Assembly: GCA_951801155.1 (NCBI GenBank)
Contig: CATOLK010000008.1
Coordinates: forward strand, 1-16,229
Reading direction: 5' to 3'
DNA: 16,229 nt
Origin: an uncultured Rickettsiales bacterium
GTDB lineage: Bacteria; Pseudomonadota; Alphaproteobacteria; Rickettsiales; UBA1997
This document shows, piece by piece, positions 7,560-15,190 of the stretch. Both the position numbers and the translations under genes were made by a program. The first letter of the stretch is position 1; each line of letters begins with the position of its first letter. The notes under the pieces were generated by a model. It was not told where the DNA came from. It made no database searches and was given only the letters and a program-made list of their open reading frames with translations.

Positions 7560-7938
7560 TTATATTATATGTACTTTTGTAAGTTTCGATAATTTTTTCA
7601 ACTTTATTTTTATTTATGATATCTAATAATTTTTCAGAATAATTTACCTTATAATTTTTTATATCTTTTAAAAGATTTGAAGCTTTTTTATTTTCTCTTA
7701 AAAGAATATAAACTAAAGCAAGTAAATATTTTGCCTGTTCTTCATTTGGCCATAATGTAAGAATGATTTTTAATCTGTGATAACTTTCCTTAACCATACC
7801 AAATTCAATAAATTCCACTGCCTGTGATAAATTATTAATTTTTAAATATTCAAATTTTCCAGATACAATACTTAATTTATATTTAAATTGCTTCGCATAA
7901 TTTGTTGTGAAAATTCTCATCTTATTTATAAAATTCAT
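7522..7938 (-). CDS. Small TPR-like protein in the lipid operon
   Basis: I do not recognise a named family. The 138-residue product is soluble-looking: no signal peptide, no membrane helix. About residues 38-92 ('AVEFIEFGMVKESYHRLK...WPNEEQAKYLLALVYILLREN') resemble two tetratricopeptide-type helix pairs, which usually mediate protein contacts. The remaining C-terminus is charged. It starts one base after the aas stop, with AAGGAG of the aas end as a good ribosome binding site, and its end overlaps mlaA by 38 bases. Co-translation with aas and mlaA suggests a role in the same envelope-lipid process, possibly as an adaptor; this is inference from position only. A start at the second Met (residue 7) is also possible. 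Confidence 0.7.
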   Translation of the reverse strand: MNFINKMRIFTTNYAKQFKYKLSIVSGKFEYLKINNLSQAVEFIEFGMVKESYHRLKIILTLWPNEEQAKYLLALVYILLRENKKASNLLKDIKNYKVNYSEKLLDIINKNKVEKIIETYKSTYNINEIENEIYKIAI

Positions 7939-7939
7939 A

Positions 7940-10114
7940 TTATTTCTCCTTGGTTTTTAATTCTTCTAAAACTTGTTTTTTTAATTCTAAATTATTTCTT
8001 TTACCATTTCCCATAAGTGGTAGTTCATCTTTATATAAAATGATTCTAGGTAGGAATAACTCAGAAATTCCATTATTTTTAATATAGTTTTGCAACATTT
8101 CAATTGTCAACGATCTATTACTTGTAACAAGAACTATTTGTTCTCCTTTTGATTCATGCTCTATTGCTACAGCCCCGTAAATAAAATCTGTTTTTAACCA
8201 TTCAGAACATTTTTCTGCTATATTTTCAACAGCTGTTAAGGAAATCATTTCGCCACCAATTTTTGCAAATCTTTTTAATCTGTCCTTTATAAATAAATAC
8301 CCAGCATTATCAACTACATCACCTGTTTCGTACCATCCATCTTCTAAAGGTATTATTTGTCCTGGTTTGTCACTTTTTATATAACCTTTCATTATATTAG
8401 GTCCTTTAACACATAAAATTCCACCTTTTTCAATCCCCTCTATTCCTTTAATTTCATACTCAATAGCTGGCAAAATTTGACCTATAGAACCAAATTTGCA
8501 ACAAGATCTGGTATTAAAAGTTACTACAGGAGTACATTCTGTAGCACCATAACCCTCTAATAATCTTACTCCAAATCTTTCCATCCAAATATTTCTTGTA
8601 TCCTGTTTTATAGCTTCTGCGCCACCAAGCATAAATCTCATATTATTAAAATCATAAGGATGAGCTACTTTTGCATAACATCTAAAGAAAGTATCTGTAC
8701 CAAACATCATGGTTGCACCAGTTTCATAAATTATTTCTGGAATTACTCTATAATTCAATGGAGAAGGATATAAAAATACTCTTCCACCAGATAATAGTGG
8801 GAATAAAGTTCCAACAGTAAGTCCAAAACTATGAAACATAGGTAAAATATTAAATACCAAATCTGTATTATTTACATCAACTATTGATCTTAATTGCACA
8901 ACATTTGCATTTATATTACTATGAGTCAGAACAACAGCTTTTGGAGTCCCTTCAGAACCAGAAGTAAATAATATTACACAATTTTTGTCTCCACTTTTTT
9001 TAAATGGAACTCTTTTTTTCTTATATTTTAAATAGGCTGTAATTTTATTTTTTAAAGTAATTCTTTCTTTTATATCTTCCAAATACAAAATATTTATATC
9101 GGCATTAGTTAAAGCTTTAACTAATTCATCTAATTTATTATTTAATACAAATTCTCTTGATGTAATAACATTTTTTATAATTGCAGTTTTACACATAGAT
9201 ATCACATTTGCAATTCCTGTGGAAAAATTTAACATAGCAGGAACTCTTTCGTACATAGTTAAACCAAAAAAAGTGTACAAGTTATCGCAACAATTTGGCA
9301 ATAAAACACCTATATTTTCTTGTCTATTAAATAAATTTCTAAAATATCTACCCAATAAGAAACTATTATATATTATATCTTTAAATGTTTGCGGTTCTCT
9401 TCTTGCATCTTCAAGAAAAGTAGGTCTATCAAATAATCCACTTTTACCATGTATTTTTGACATTTGTATCAAAATGTTGAATATGGAAACATCTTTTTTA
9501 AATAATGATTTAAATTTCATATTACTCATTATTTTCTGTACTTTATTACTTATATAATCCCTTTGTTTTCTTAAATTGTCATCAATTTTAAAATTTACTG
9601 GTTTATTTATAAAAATTCTAGTTTTAGGAAAAGGTCTTAGTGGTAATTTTCCATTTAAAATTGAAAAATATTTACTATATTCCATACCATCTATCCAAAT
9701 AGGTACAATAACTGCTTCAGCTTTATCCGCTATAATTCCAGGTGCTTCATAAATTTTCATTAATCCACCCGTATTAGTTAATCTTCCTTCCGGGAACATA
9801 AAACATTTTTTTCCACTTTCTACTTTTGCTAAAACAGTCTTAATTGATGTAGGGTCCATTGGATTAAACTCTATTACGTCAACACCTTTTAATAAAAATC
9901 TAATCCATCTTTTTCTCATTAAATAACTATTTAATGCAAAAAATGTATCATCTGGCAAAAATGCATACATTAAAATAGGATCTAAAAAAGATACATGGTT
10001 TGATATAAAAATTACTTTTTTTGGCAAAGTTTTAATATCAAAATTTATTTTGCATTTTATCTTCAAACATTTAAAAATTATTTTTAATAATTGTTTTTTT
10101 ATACTAAAAGACAT
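7940..10114 (-). CDS. aas: Bifunctional lysophospholipid acyltransferase / acyl-ACP synthetase
   Basis: The 724-residue protein has two enzymes in line, as in E. coli Aas (719 residues). Residues about 30-195 are a PlsC-type acyltransferase with the catalytic H-x4-D ('NHVSFLD', His40/Asp45) and 'FPEGRLT' (107-113). Residues about 230-720 are an ANL-family adenylating enzyme with the P-loop 'FTSGSEGTPK' (383-392), 'GYGATE' (521-526), 'YETGD' (595-599) and 'RFAKIGGEMIS' (615-625). Aas activates a fatty acid with ATP onto bound ACP and transfers it to the 2-position of lysophosphatidylethanolamine at the inner membrane. No transporter domain (LplT) is fused or adjacent. It follows pheS by 15 bases (GGGG before ATG) and leads into the TPR-like and mla genes, which fits recycling of phospholipids brought back from the outer membrane. 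Confidence 0.9.
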   Translation of the reverse strand: MSFSIKKQLLKIIFKCLKIKCKINFDIKTLPKKVIFISNHVSFLDPILMYAFLPDDTFFALNSYLMRKRWIRFLLKGVDVIEFNPMDPTSIKTVLAKVESGKKCFMFPEGRLTNTGGLMKIYEAPGIIADKAEAVIVPIWIDGMEYSKYFSILNGKLPLRPFPKTRIFINKPVNFKIDDNLRKQRDYISNKVQKIMSNMKFKSLFKKDVSIFNILIQMSKIHGKSGLFDRPTFLEDARREPQTFKDIIYNSFLLGRYFRNLFNRQENIGVLLPNCCDNLYTFFGLTMYERVPAMLNFSTGIANVISMCKTAIIKNVITSREFVLNNKLDELVKALTNADINILYLEDIKERITLKNKITAYLKYKKKRVPFKKSGDKNCVILFTSGSEGTPKAVVLTHSNINANVVQLRSIVDVNNTDLVFNILPMFHSFGLTVGTLFPLLSGGRVFLYPSPLNYRVIPEIIYETGATMMFGTDTFFRCYAKVAHPYDFNNMRFMLGGAEAIKQDTRNIWMERFGVRLLEGYGATECTPVVTFNTRSCCKFGSIGQILPAIEYEIKGIEGIEKGGILCVKGPNIMKGYIKSDKPGQIIPLEDGWYETGDVVDNAGYLFIKDRLKRFAKIGGEMISLTAVENIAEKCSEWLKTDFIYGAVAIEHESKGEQIVLVTSNRSLTIEMLQNYIKNNGISELFLPRIILYKDELPLMGNGKRNNLELKKQVLEELKTKEK

Positions 10115-10129
10115 TCTAACCCCTATTCA

Positions 10130-11170
10130 TTATTCATATATTTTAAATCCATATTGTTTTAAAAATCTTAAATCCCCATCATATAAATATCTCATATCTT
10201 TAATACCATATTTTAACATTGCCATTCTTTCAATACCAAAAGCAAAAGCAAAACCTTGATATTCGTCAGTATCAATGCCAGCATTTTTTAAAACATTATG
10301 ATGTAACATTCCGGCCCCTAAAATTTCTATCCAATCATCTCCTTCTCCTAAAATTATTTTATCATTAGTTTTTCTATATTTTATATCAACTTCTACACTA
10401 GGAGAAGTAAAAGGAAAATAACTTGGTCTAAATCTTAAAGGAACATTTTCTAAACCAAAAAATTTTTTCATTATTGTAATTAAACAATTTTTTAAATCTT
10501 GCATATTTATATTTTTATCCACATAAACCACATCTATTTGATGAAACATAGGGCAATGGGTTGCATCCATTTCACTTCTAAATGTTTTTCCTATAGTAAA
10601 AAATTTAAAAGGTGGTTTTTTATCTTTCATTTCCCTTGAATCTACAGAAGTTGTTTGAGTTCTTAATAAAAGAACATTATTATTTTCATAATCATTTTTT
10701 AAATAAAAAGTATCTTGCATTTGTCTTGCTGGGTGATGTTTTGGTATATTTAAGCCTTCAAAACAATTCCAATCATTCTCAATTTCGCTTCCACTAGTTA
10801 AAGAAAAACCCATAGAGTACATAATATTTCTTAATTCTTCTTCTACTTTGGATATAGGATGAATTAAACCTTCTTCGTTTTTTCTGACTGGCAAAGTTAT
10901 ATCAATAACCTCTCTTTTTAACTCTTCTTCTACTTTTTTTTCTATTAATTCTTTTTCTTTTTTTTCAATTTCTTCTGTTATAAATTCTTTGAGTTCATTT
11001 ATTTCTGCACCTTTTTTCTTTTTTTCTTCAATGTTTAAATTTTGTATTTCTTTAAATAAACTAAAAACTTCACTTTTTTTACCTAAAAATTCTGCTCTGA
11101 TGTTTTTTATATCTTCTAAATTGTTTACGAATTTTATTTTCTCTAAAAATTTGTTTTTAATATTTAACAT
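10130..11170 (-). CDS. pheS: Phenylalanyl-tRNA synthetase alpha subunit
   Basis: PheS is the catalytic subunit of the heterotetrameric synthetase that charges tRNA-Phe. The N-terminal ~85 residues form the coiled-coil tRNA-binding arm ('RAEFLGKKSEVFSLFKEI'). Class II motifs follow: motif 1 around 'HHPARQMQDTFY' (145-156), motif 2 'FTIGKTFRSEMDATHCPMFH' (191-210), 'RFRPSYFPFTSPSVEVD' (246-262) and motif 3 'GFAFAFGIERMAML' (306-319). At 346 residues it is complete. AAGGA lies about five bases before the ATG. It opens the six-gene minus-strand operon, so it probably carries the operon promoter in the 11171-11250 leader. The beta-subunit gene pheT, which often follows pheS, is not here and must lie elsewhere. 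Confidence 0.96.
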   Translation of the reverse strand: MLNIKNKFLEKIKFVNNLEDIKNIRAEFLGKKSEVFSLFKEIQNLNIEEKKKKGAEINELKEFITEEIEKKEKELIEKKVEEELKREVIDITLPVRKNEEGLIHPISKVEEELRNIMYSMGFSLTSGSEIENDWNCFEGLNIPKHHPARQMQDTFYLKNDYENNNVLLLRTQTTSVDSREMKDKKPPFKFFTIGKTFRSEMDATHCPMFHQIDVVYVDKNINMQDLKNCLITIMKKFFGLENVPLRFRPSYFPFTSPSVEVDIKYRKTNDKIILGEGDDWIEILGAGMLHHNVLKNAGIDTDEYQGFAFAFGIERMAMLKYGIKDMRYLYDGDLRFLKQYGFKIYE

Positions 11171-11632
11171 AAAAATCCTTGTTTTCTGTTTGTTTATGTT
11201 TTTTATAACTATATAAAGTTTATTTATTTAAAAATTATTTTCAATAGGATAAATTTGTTTGCATTGAAAAAGTTTTTTGTCTTTTAGGATTTTTGTTTTT
11301 GTAATTGCAATAAAAAATACTAGAATTCTTGCATAAAATTATTCTTATTTTCTATATATATTTAATAATTTTATTTTTTAATAATTTTTATTTTTATGTC
11401 TTTCTTTTTTTATTAGATTTGTTATTTCTTTAATTTCCCTTTATTTACGTCATTCCAGATTAGATTTTCTTGTAAGCTTGTCTTACTAGAAAATCTTAAT
11501 GTGGAATCCAGAGAATATAAAAGATGTTAAATATAAAAAAATATTTTAAAGATTTTTTTTGATAATGAAAGCATTAAAAATAAGAAGGATATTATATAAA
11601 AAAGAGATAGGAACTATTTGAAAATTATAAAA
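11171..11632. other. Intergenic region upstream of pheS
   Basis: No gene is visible in these 462 bases. The part next to pheS should hold its minus-strand promoter; a weak candidate is TTGAAA (tttcaa at 11239-11244) with TAAACT (agttta at 11217-11222), 16 bases apart. The middle, 11323-11565, is the composite repeat. The last ~65 bases lie downstream of the 161-residue gene; no clear terminator is seen there. Confidence 0.6.
11323..11565. repeat. Composite palindromic repeat, copy B (most complete)
   Basis: Three parts follow each other. The left part (11323-11450), beginning 'GAATTCTTGCATAAAAT', aligns with copies A and C. The palindrome spans 11452-11507, with arms ATTCCAGATTAGATTTTCTT... 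and ...AGAAAATCTTAATGTGGAAT around a centre near AAGCTT (about 11474-11479). The tail (about 11522-11560) resembles bases 58-97 of the window. With no reading frame for a transposase, it looks like a small non-autonomous element of about 240 bp. Confidence 0.75.
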
Positions 11633-12118
11633 TTAAACTCCTCTTCCTTTGCCCTGTGATGCATCCTTTGCATGCATCATATTTACCCAATAACCAGCGT
11701 CATTTTGAGTTTTTAATGTTTCAGCATGTTGCATCAAATAAGAAACTTTTTGTCCTAAAATCATAGCAGTCCAACGACCAACAGGTTTTACCATACCAAC
11801 AATTTCTTTTTTATCAAAATCCGGATCTAAATCTATATCTTGATCTCCAATTCTTGGTAGTCGTTGAACATTTTGTAATTTTATAGCATTTTCTCGAGCT
11901 TTTTGTTTTTCAACATCTTTATCCCTATACATAATATCATTTCTTGACGAAGGAATATAAGGTTTTTCCTTTTTATCCTTCGGACGAATCATTTTTATTA
12001 AAGCTTCATATTTTCTTATCATATACAGAAAAAATAAAGCCATAACTATCCTTACTATAGTAAGAATTATAAAGACTATAACCGTTAAAGAAATAAAAAC
12101 AATTAATATTTTATGCAT
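11633..12118 (-). CDS. Membrane-anchored protein of unknown function, coupled to hydrogenase
   Basis: I do not recognise a characterised family. The 161-residue product has one long N-terminal hydrophobic segment (about residues 4-34), then a basic stretch ('RKYEALIKMIRPKDKKEK') that should place the rest in the cytoplasm. The middle is charged ('MYRDKDVEKQKARENAIKLQ', then 'DQDIDLDPDFDKKE'). The C-terminus is less charged, with 'GMVKPVGRWTAMILGQKVSYL' and 'GYWVNMMHAKDASQGKGRG', and looks like a conserved domain. There are no Cys pairs, so it is not an iron-sulfur protein. It begins eight bases after the hydrogenase stop and has no Shine-Dalgarno, so both are probably on one transcript. A membrane tether for the hydrogenase is a guess from position. 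Confidence 0.75.
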   Translation of the reverse strand: MHKILIVFISLTVIVFIILTIVRIVMALFFLYMIRKYEALIKMIRPKDKKEKPYIPSSRNDIMYRDKDVEKQKARENAIKLQNVQRLPRIGDQDIDLDPDFDKKEIVGMVKPVGRWTAMILGQKVSYLMQHAETLKTQNDAGYWVNMMHAKDASQGKGRGV

Positions 12119-12126
12119 TTTGCATT

Positions 12127-13425
12127 TTAATTAAAATTTACATAAAATAATTGATTTTTAAAATCTTTATTCTCAGCCCATTCTAGGTATTCTTTGACAT
12201 TTTCATTATCTAAAGCTACTTTTTTAATTGTATTATTATCAAGACTTTCTAAAACTTGTCTTCTTTTTTGAATTAAATCATCTTCACTACCTGGTTTTGG
12301 CGGCAATAATGGTTGTCCACCGCCATTTATACAACCACCTTTACAATTCATAACTTCTATATAATGATAATCTTTATATTTACCGCTACTTAAAAATTCT
12401 TTTACATTTTTTGGACTAGAAATTACAGCTATTTTTAATTTTTTACCAGCAATTTCAACATCTGCTTCTTTAAAATTAATTCCATTTTCTTCTATATTTT
12501 TGAAATTTAACCCCTCAAAATCTTTATTTTCAAGCTTTCTTTTTACAACTCTTAAGGCAGATTCCATAACACCACCACTTTTTCCATATATTACAGCACC
12601 ACCACTATATTCAGAAAGACTATCTGCTTCACTTTCTTCAATATTTGCAAAATCTATATTACTTTCTTTAATCATTCTTCCTAATTCTCTAACTGTTAAA
12701 ACATAATCAACGGCTTTCATATCATTATAAATATAAATTTCATCCTTTTTAGAGGTGCAAGGCATTATTGATACAACAATTATATTTTTTGGGTCAATTG
12801 AATTTTTTTCTGCCCACCAAGTCTTAAAAGCCATACCAGAATGAATATGTGGTGACATTGCTGTTGTTAAATTATTTATAAGTTCTGGACTATACTTTTT
12901 TACAAAATTTACCCAAGAAGGGCAGCAAGCAGTAAACATTGGTAAATGTTCATTTTTTTCTAGTCTTTCCATTAGTTCTTCTGCTTCAATTATACTTGTT
13001 ATATCTGCTCCAAAATTTACATCAAAAATCTTAGAAAATCCTAACAATCTAAGACAGGTATTGATTTTTTTTTCAACATTCAAATTATGTTCTAATTTAA
13101 AAATTTCATTTATTGATGCTCTAACAGATGGAGCGTATTGAACTATTACGGTTTTATTTTTATCTTGAATTATATCTTTAACTTCATTAATATTTTCTTG
13201 TTCTCTCATGACATTTACAGGACAAACAAGTGTACATTGCCCGCAGTTAACACAAGGATTTTCTTCTGAAAAAACTATATATCCGTCCTTTCCCTTTCCT
13301 TCCATTTTTAAGTGACAAATTCCTATGCTGTTGCATTTTTGAACACATTTTGTACATTTTATACATTTATCTTTGATAAATTCTATTGAATTACCTTTTT
13401 TAATTATATTTACACTGTCTCCCAT
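12127..13425 (-). CDS. [FeFe] hydrogenase, two-ferredoxin-cluster form
   Basis: The enzyme interconverts protons and H2, probably disposing of electrons from reduced ferredoxin during fermentation, in the cytoplasm. Two [4Fe-4S] motifs open the 432-residue protein: C21-x2-C24-x2-C27-x3-C31 and C58-x2-C61-x2-C64-x3-C68. The H-cluster domain follows with 'DVNFGADIT' (135-143), L1 'TACCPSW' (165-171; usual TSCCP-W), 'TAMSPH' (188-193), L2 'MPCTSKKDE' (221-229) and L3 'EVMNCKGGCINGGGQP' (357-372). All four cluster-binding Cys are kept. A degenerate small-subunit-like tail follows. It lacks the N-terminal [2Fe-2S] and extra His-ligated clusters of larger forms. Maturases HydEFG are not in the window. 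The ATG has no Shine-Dalgarno. This class is uncommon in alphaproteobacteria, so transfer from an anaerobe is likely, though base composition matches its neighbours. Confidence 0.93.
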   Translation of the reverse strand: MGDSVNIIKKGNSIEFIKDKCIKCTKCVQKCNSIGICHLKMEGKGKDGYIVFSEENPCVNCGQCTLVCPVNVMREQENINEVKDIIQDKNKTVIVQYAPSVRASINEIFKLEHNLNVEKKINTCLRLLGFSKIFDVNFGADITSIIEAEELMERLEKNEHLPMFTACCPSWVNFVKKYSPELINNLTTAMSPHIHSGMAFKTWWAEKNSIDPKNIIVVSIMPCTSKKDEIYIYNDMKAVDYVLTVRELGRMIKESNIDFANIEESEADSLSEYSGGAVIYGKSGGVMESALRVVKRKLENKDFEGLNFKNIEENGINFKEADVEIAGKKLKIAVISSPKNVKEFLSSGKYKDYHYIEVMNCKGGCINGGGQPLLPPKPGSEDDLIQKRRQVLESLDNNTIKKVALDNENVKEYLEWAENKDFKNQLFYVNFN

Positions 13426-13597
13426 ATTGCTATTGAAAAATTTTTGTTTTTATTTTAAAAATGTTAATATTAAAATCAATTATTATTTTTTAATCTTATT
13501 TTTTTAATTCCTTTTATTAATTTAATGATACACTCACTTATATTTCCTATAATATTTATTTTTTTTATTACTTGTATATATATAAATTATTGCCAAT

Positions 13598-13676
13598 AAA
13601 TAAAAAAATAAAACTCTAATATCGACGGAATAGTAGTAATATTATTGGAAAATTATTAAATGTTATTTATAGAGTT
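13598..13676 (-). terminator. Possible hisS terminator or structured 3' region
   Basis: On the minus strand, AACTCTA (13676-13670) and TAGAGTT (13618-13612) can pair across a loop of about 51 bases, followed by TTTTATTTTTTTA, just after the hisS stop. The T-rich tail fits a terminator, but a 7-bp stem with so long a loop is weak. The rest of the hisS-hydrogenase gap (13426-13597) must hold the hydrogenase promoter; I cannot pick out convincing boxes. Confidence 0.25.
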
Positions 13677-13683
13677 AAAATAA

Positions 13684-14922
13684 TCAATTTTTATCTAAAT
13701 ATTTCACAATTTCAGCTAAATCTATTTTTTCTTCTTTAGCTTCTTTAAGATTTTTAACTGTCAATATCTCATTTTTAACCTCATCTTCCCCAACAATAAT
13801 TGCAAATTTACTATTAATTTTATTTGCAATATTCATTTTTTTCTTAACTTTACCATTCGTAATTAATTCACAAATTATATTATTTTCAAAAAGTTTTTTT
13901 TGCAAATTTAAACAAAAATCTATATTTTCATCCTCTATTGGAATAATTGCAATTGTTTTATCTTCCTCTAATTCTTTATTTAATAGTAACATCAATCTTT
14001 CAACACCAGCAGCACAACCAATTGCAGGGGTATTTGGTCCACCCATTTGGCCTAAAAGTTTATCATATCTACCACCGGCCAATATTGTACTTTGTGCTCC
14101 CAAATCCTCTGTTGTAAATTCAAATACAGTAGATGTATAATAATCCAAACCTCTAACAAGTAAATTATTTACTTCAAAATTTATATTTAAAAATGTTAAT
14201 TTTTCTAATATATTATTAAAAAATTCTTTATCATCATTTGTATAATAATCAGAAATTATAGGTGCGTTTACCAATAATTTTTTATCTTTTTCGTCTTTTG
14301 AATCTAAAATTCTTAAAACATTTTTTTCTAATCTGATTTTACTATCTTCAGATAAATCGCTTTTATATTTTTCAAAATATTCTTTAAGTGCCGTTTCAAA
14401 ATTTTCTCTACTTTTTTCACAACCTAAAGAGTTAATTTCTAATTTAATATTTTTTAATTCTAAATTTTGTGGAAATTCATAGGCCATTTGTAAAATATTT
14501 ACATCGGCCATATAACTTTCATTTCCAAAATATTCAAAATTCACTTGATTAAATTGTCTCTGTCTTCCTTTTTGTGGTCTATCATAACGAAAAACTGGAC
14601 CGTAGGAAAATAATTTTAAAGGAAATTTATTATTCAATTCTGGATTACTTATTATAGACCTAACAACACCGGCTGTAAATTCTGGTCTTAAACTTAAAAA
14701 ATTTCCACCTCTATCTTCAAATTTATAAACTTCTTTCATGACTACATCACTAGAATCCCCTAAATTTCTTTCAAAAACTTCACTAAATTCAAATATCGGG
14801 GTTATTATTTCTTTAAAATTATATAATTTTGAAATTTTTTTTGCTAAACCTATAATATAATTGTATTTTAATATGTCTTTACCAAATAGATCTTTTGTTC
14901 CTCTAACTGTTTGTAACTGCAT
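13684..14922 (-). CDS. hisS: Histidyl-tRNA synthetase
   Basis: HisS charges tRNA-His with histidine as a class II homodimer. The 412-residue sequence starts with 'VRGTKDLFGKD' and has 'LRPEFTAGVVRSI' (78-90), motif 2 'FRYDRPQKGRQRQFNQ' (111-126), the family-specific histidine motif 'VRGLDYYTSTVFEF' (256-269), 'LAGGRYDKLLGQMGG' (281-295) and motif 3 'AIGCAAGVERL' (300-310). The last ~90 residues are the anticodon-binding domain. Length is normal. It ends in TGA, the only intact gene of the window to do so, which depends on RF2. There is no Shine-Dalgarno before the ATG. It is probably transcribed alone from the 250-base gap upstream, which holds no gene. Confidence 0.95.
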   Translation of the reverse strand: MQLQTVRGTKDLFGKDILKYNYIIGLAKKISKLYNFKEIITPIFEFSEVFERNLGDSSDVVMKEVYKFEDRGGNFLSLRPEFTAGVVRSIISNPELNNKFPLKLFSYGPVFRYDRPQKGRQRQFNQVNFEYFGNESYMADVNILQMAYEFPQNLELKNIKLEINSLGCEKSRENFETALKEYFEKYKSDLSEDSKIRLEKNVLRILDSKDEKDKKLLVNAPIISDYYTNDDKEFFNNILEKLTFLNINFEVNNLLVRGLDYYTSTVFEFTTEDLGAQSTILAGGRYDKLLGQMGGPNTPAIGCAAGVERLMLLLNKELEEDKTIAIIPIEDENIDFCLNLQKKLFENNIICELITNGKVKKKMNIANKINSKFAIIVGEDEVKNEILTVKNLKEAKEEKIDLAEIVKYLDKN

Positions 14923-15082
14923 TTTTTTAAAAATTTATGTTTTAAATTTATTAAAAAAAATTTTTAAGTAAAAGTCAATTGTTATTTTTATTAATTTAAT
15001 TTTAATTTTTTTATTTGATATATTTTTGAACTTTATCCTCAATATAGTGTTTCTATATCTTTTTTAAATAGTTAAGATATAT

Positions 15083-15122
15083 AAACAAACAATCTACTTT
15101 TTTAATTATTTTAGTAGTGTTG
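15083..15122 (-). terminator. Possible terminator downstream of the DMT transporter
   Basis: On the minus strand, CAACACTACT (15122-15113) faces AGTAGATTG (15098-15090) with a five-base pair core and a mismatched outer part, followed by TTTGTTTATATAT. The loop is A/T only. This could end the transporter transcript before the hisS promoter region, but the stem is weak. Confidence 0.3.
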
Positions 15123-15157
15123 ATAAATACATATTTATGCAAAAGGTCTATTATTTA

Positions 15158-15190
15158 TTTTCTTCTTTAAAATTATTTTAAAGAAGAAAA
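15158..15190. repeat. Perfect 14-bp inverted repeat around the transporter stop codon
   Basis: TTTTCTTCTTTAAA (15158-15171) and TTTAAAGAAGAAAA (15177-15190) are exact reverse complements with a 5-base loop. The TAA stop of the minus-strand transporter gene (15175-15173) lies in the loop and one arm encodes its last residues 'FSSLK'. No T-run follows, so it is not a classic terminator; it may protect the mRNA end. Confidence 0.6.

Noticed and set aside
9219..9557. A 112-codon + strand frame inside aas
   Set aside because: It is antisense to well-conserved aas sequence; its hydrophobic Leu/Ile-rich translation is typical of shadows in AT-rich DNA.
11171..11632. tRNA or small structured RNA gene in the pheS upstream gap
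   Set aside because: No cloverleaf or GTTCGA-type T-loop is visible; the structure there is explained by the palindromic repeat.
14923..15172. T-box or other amino-acid riboswitch upstream of hisS
   Set aside because: No T-box sequence or anti-terminator arrangement is recognisable; the only hairpins fit the 3' end of the transporter gene.
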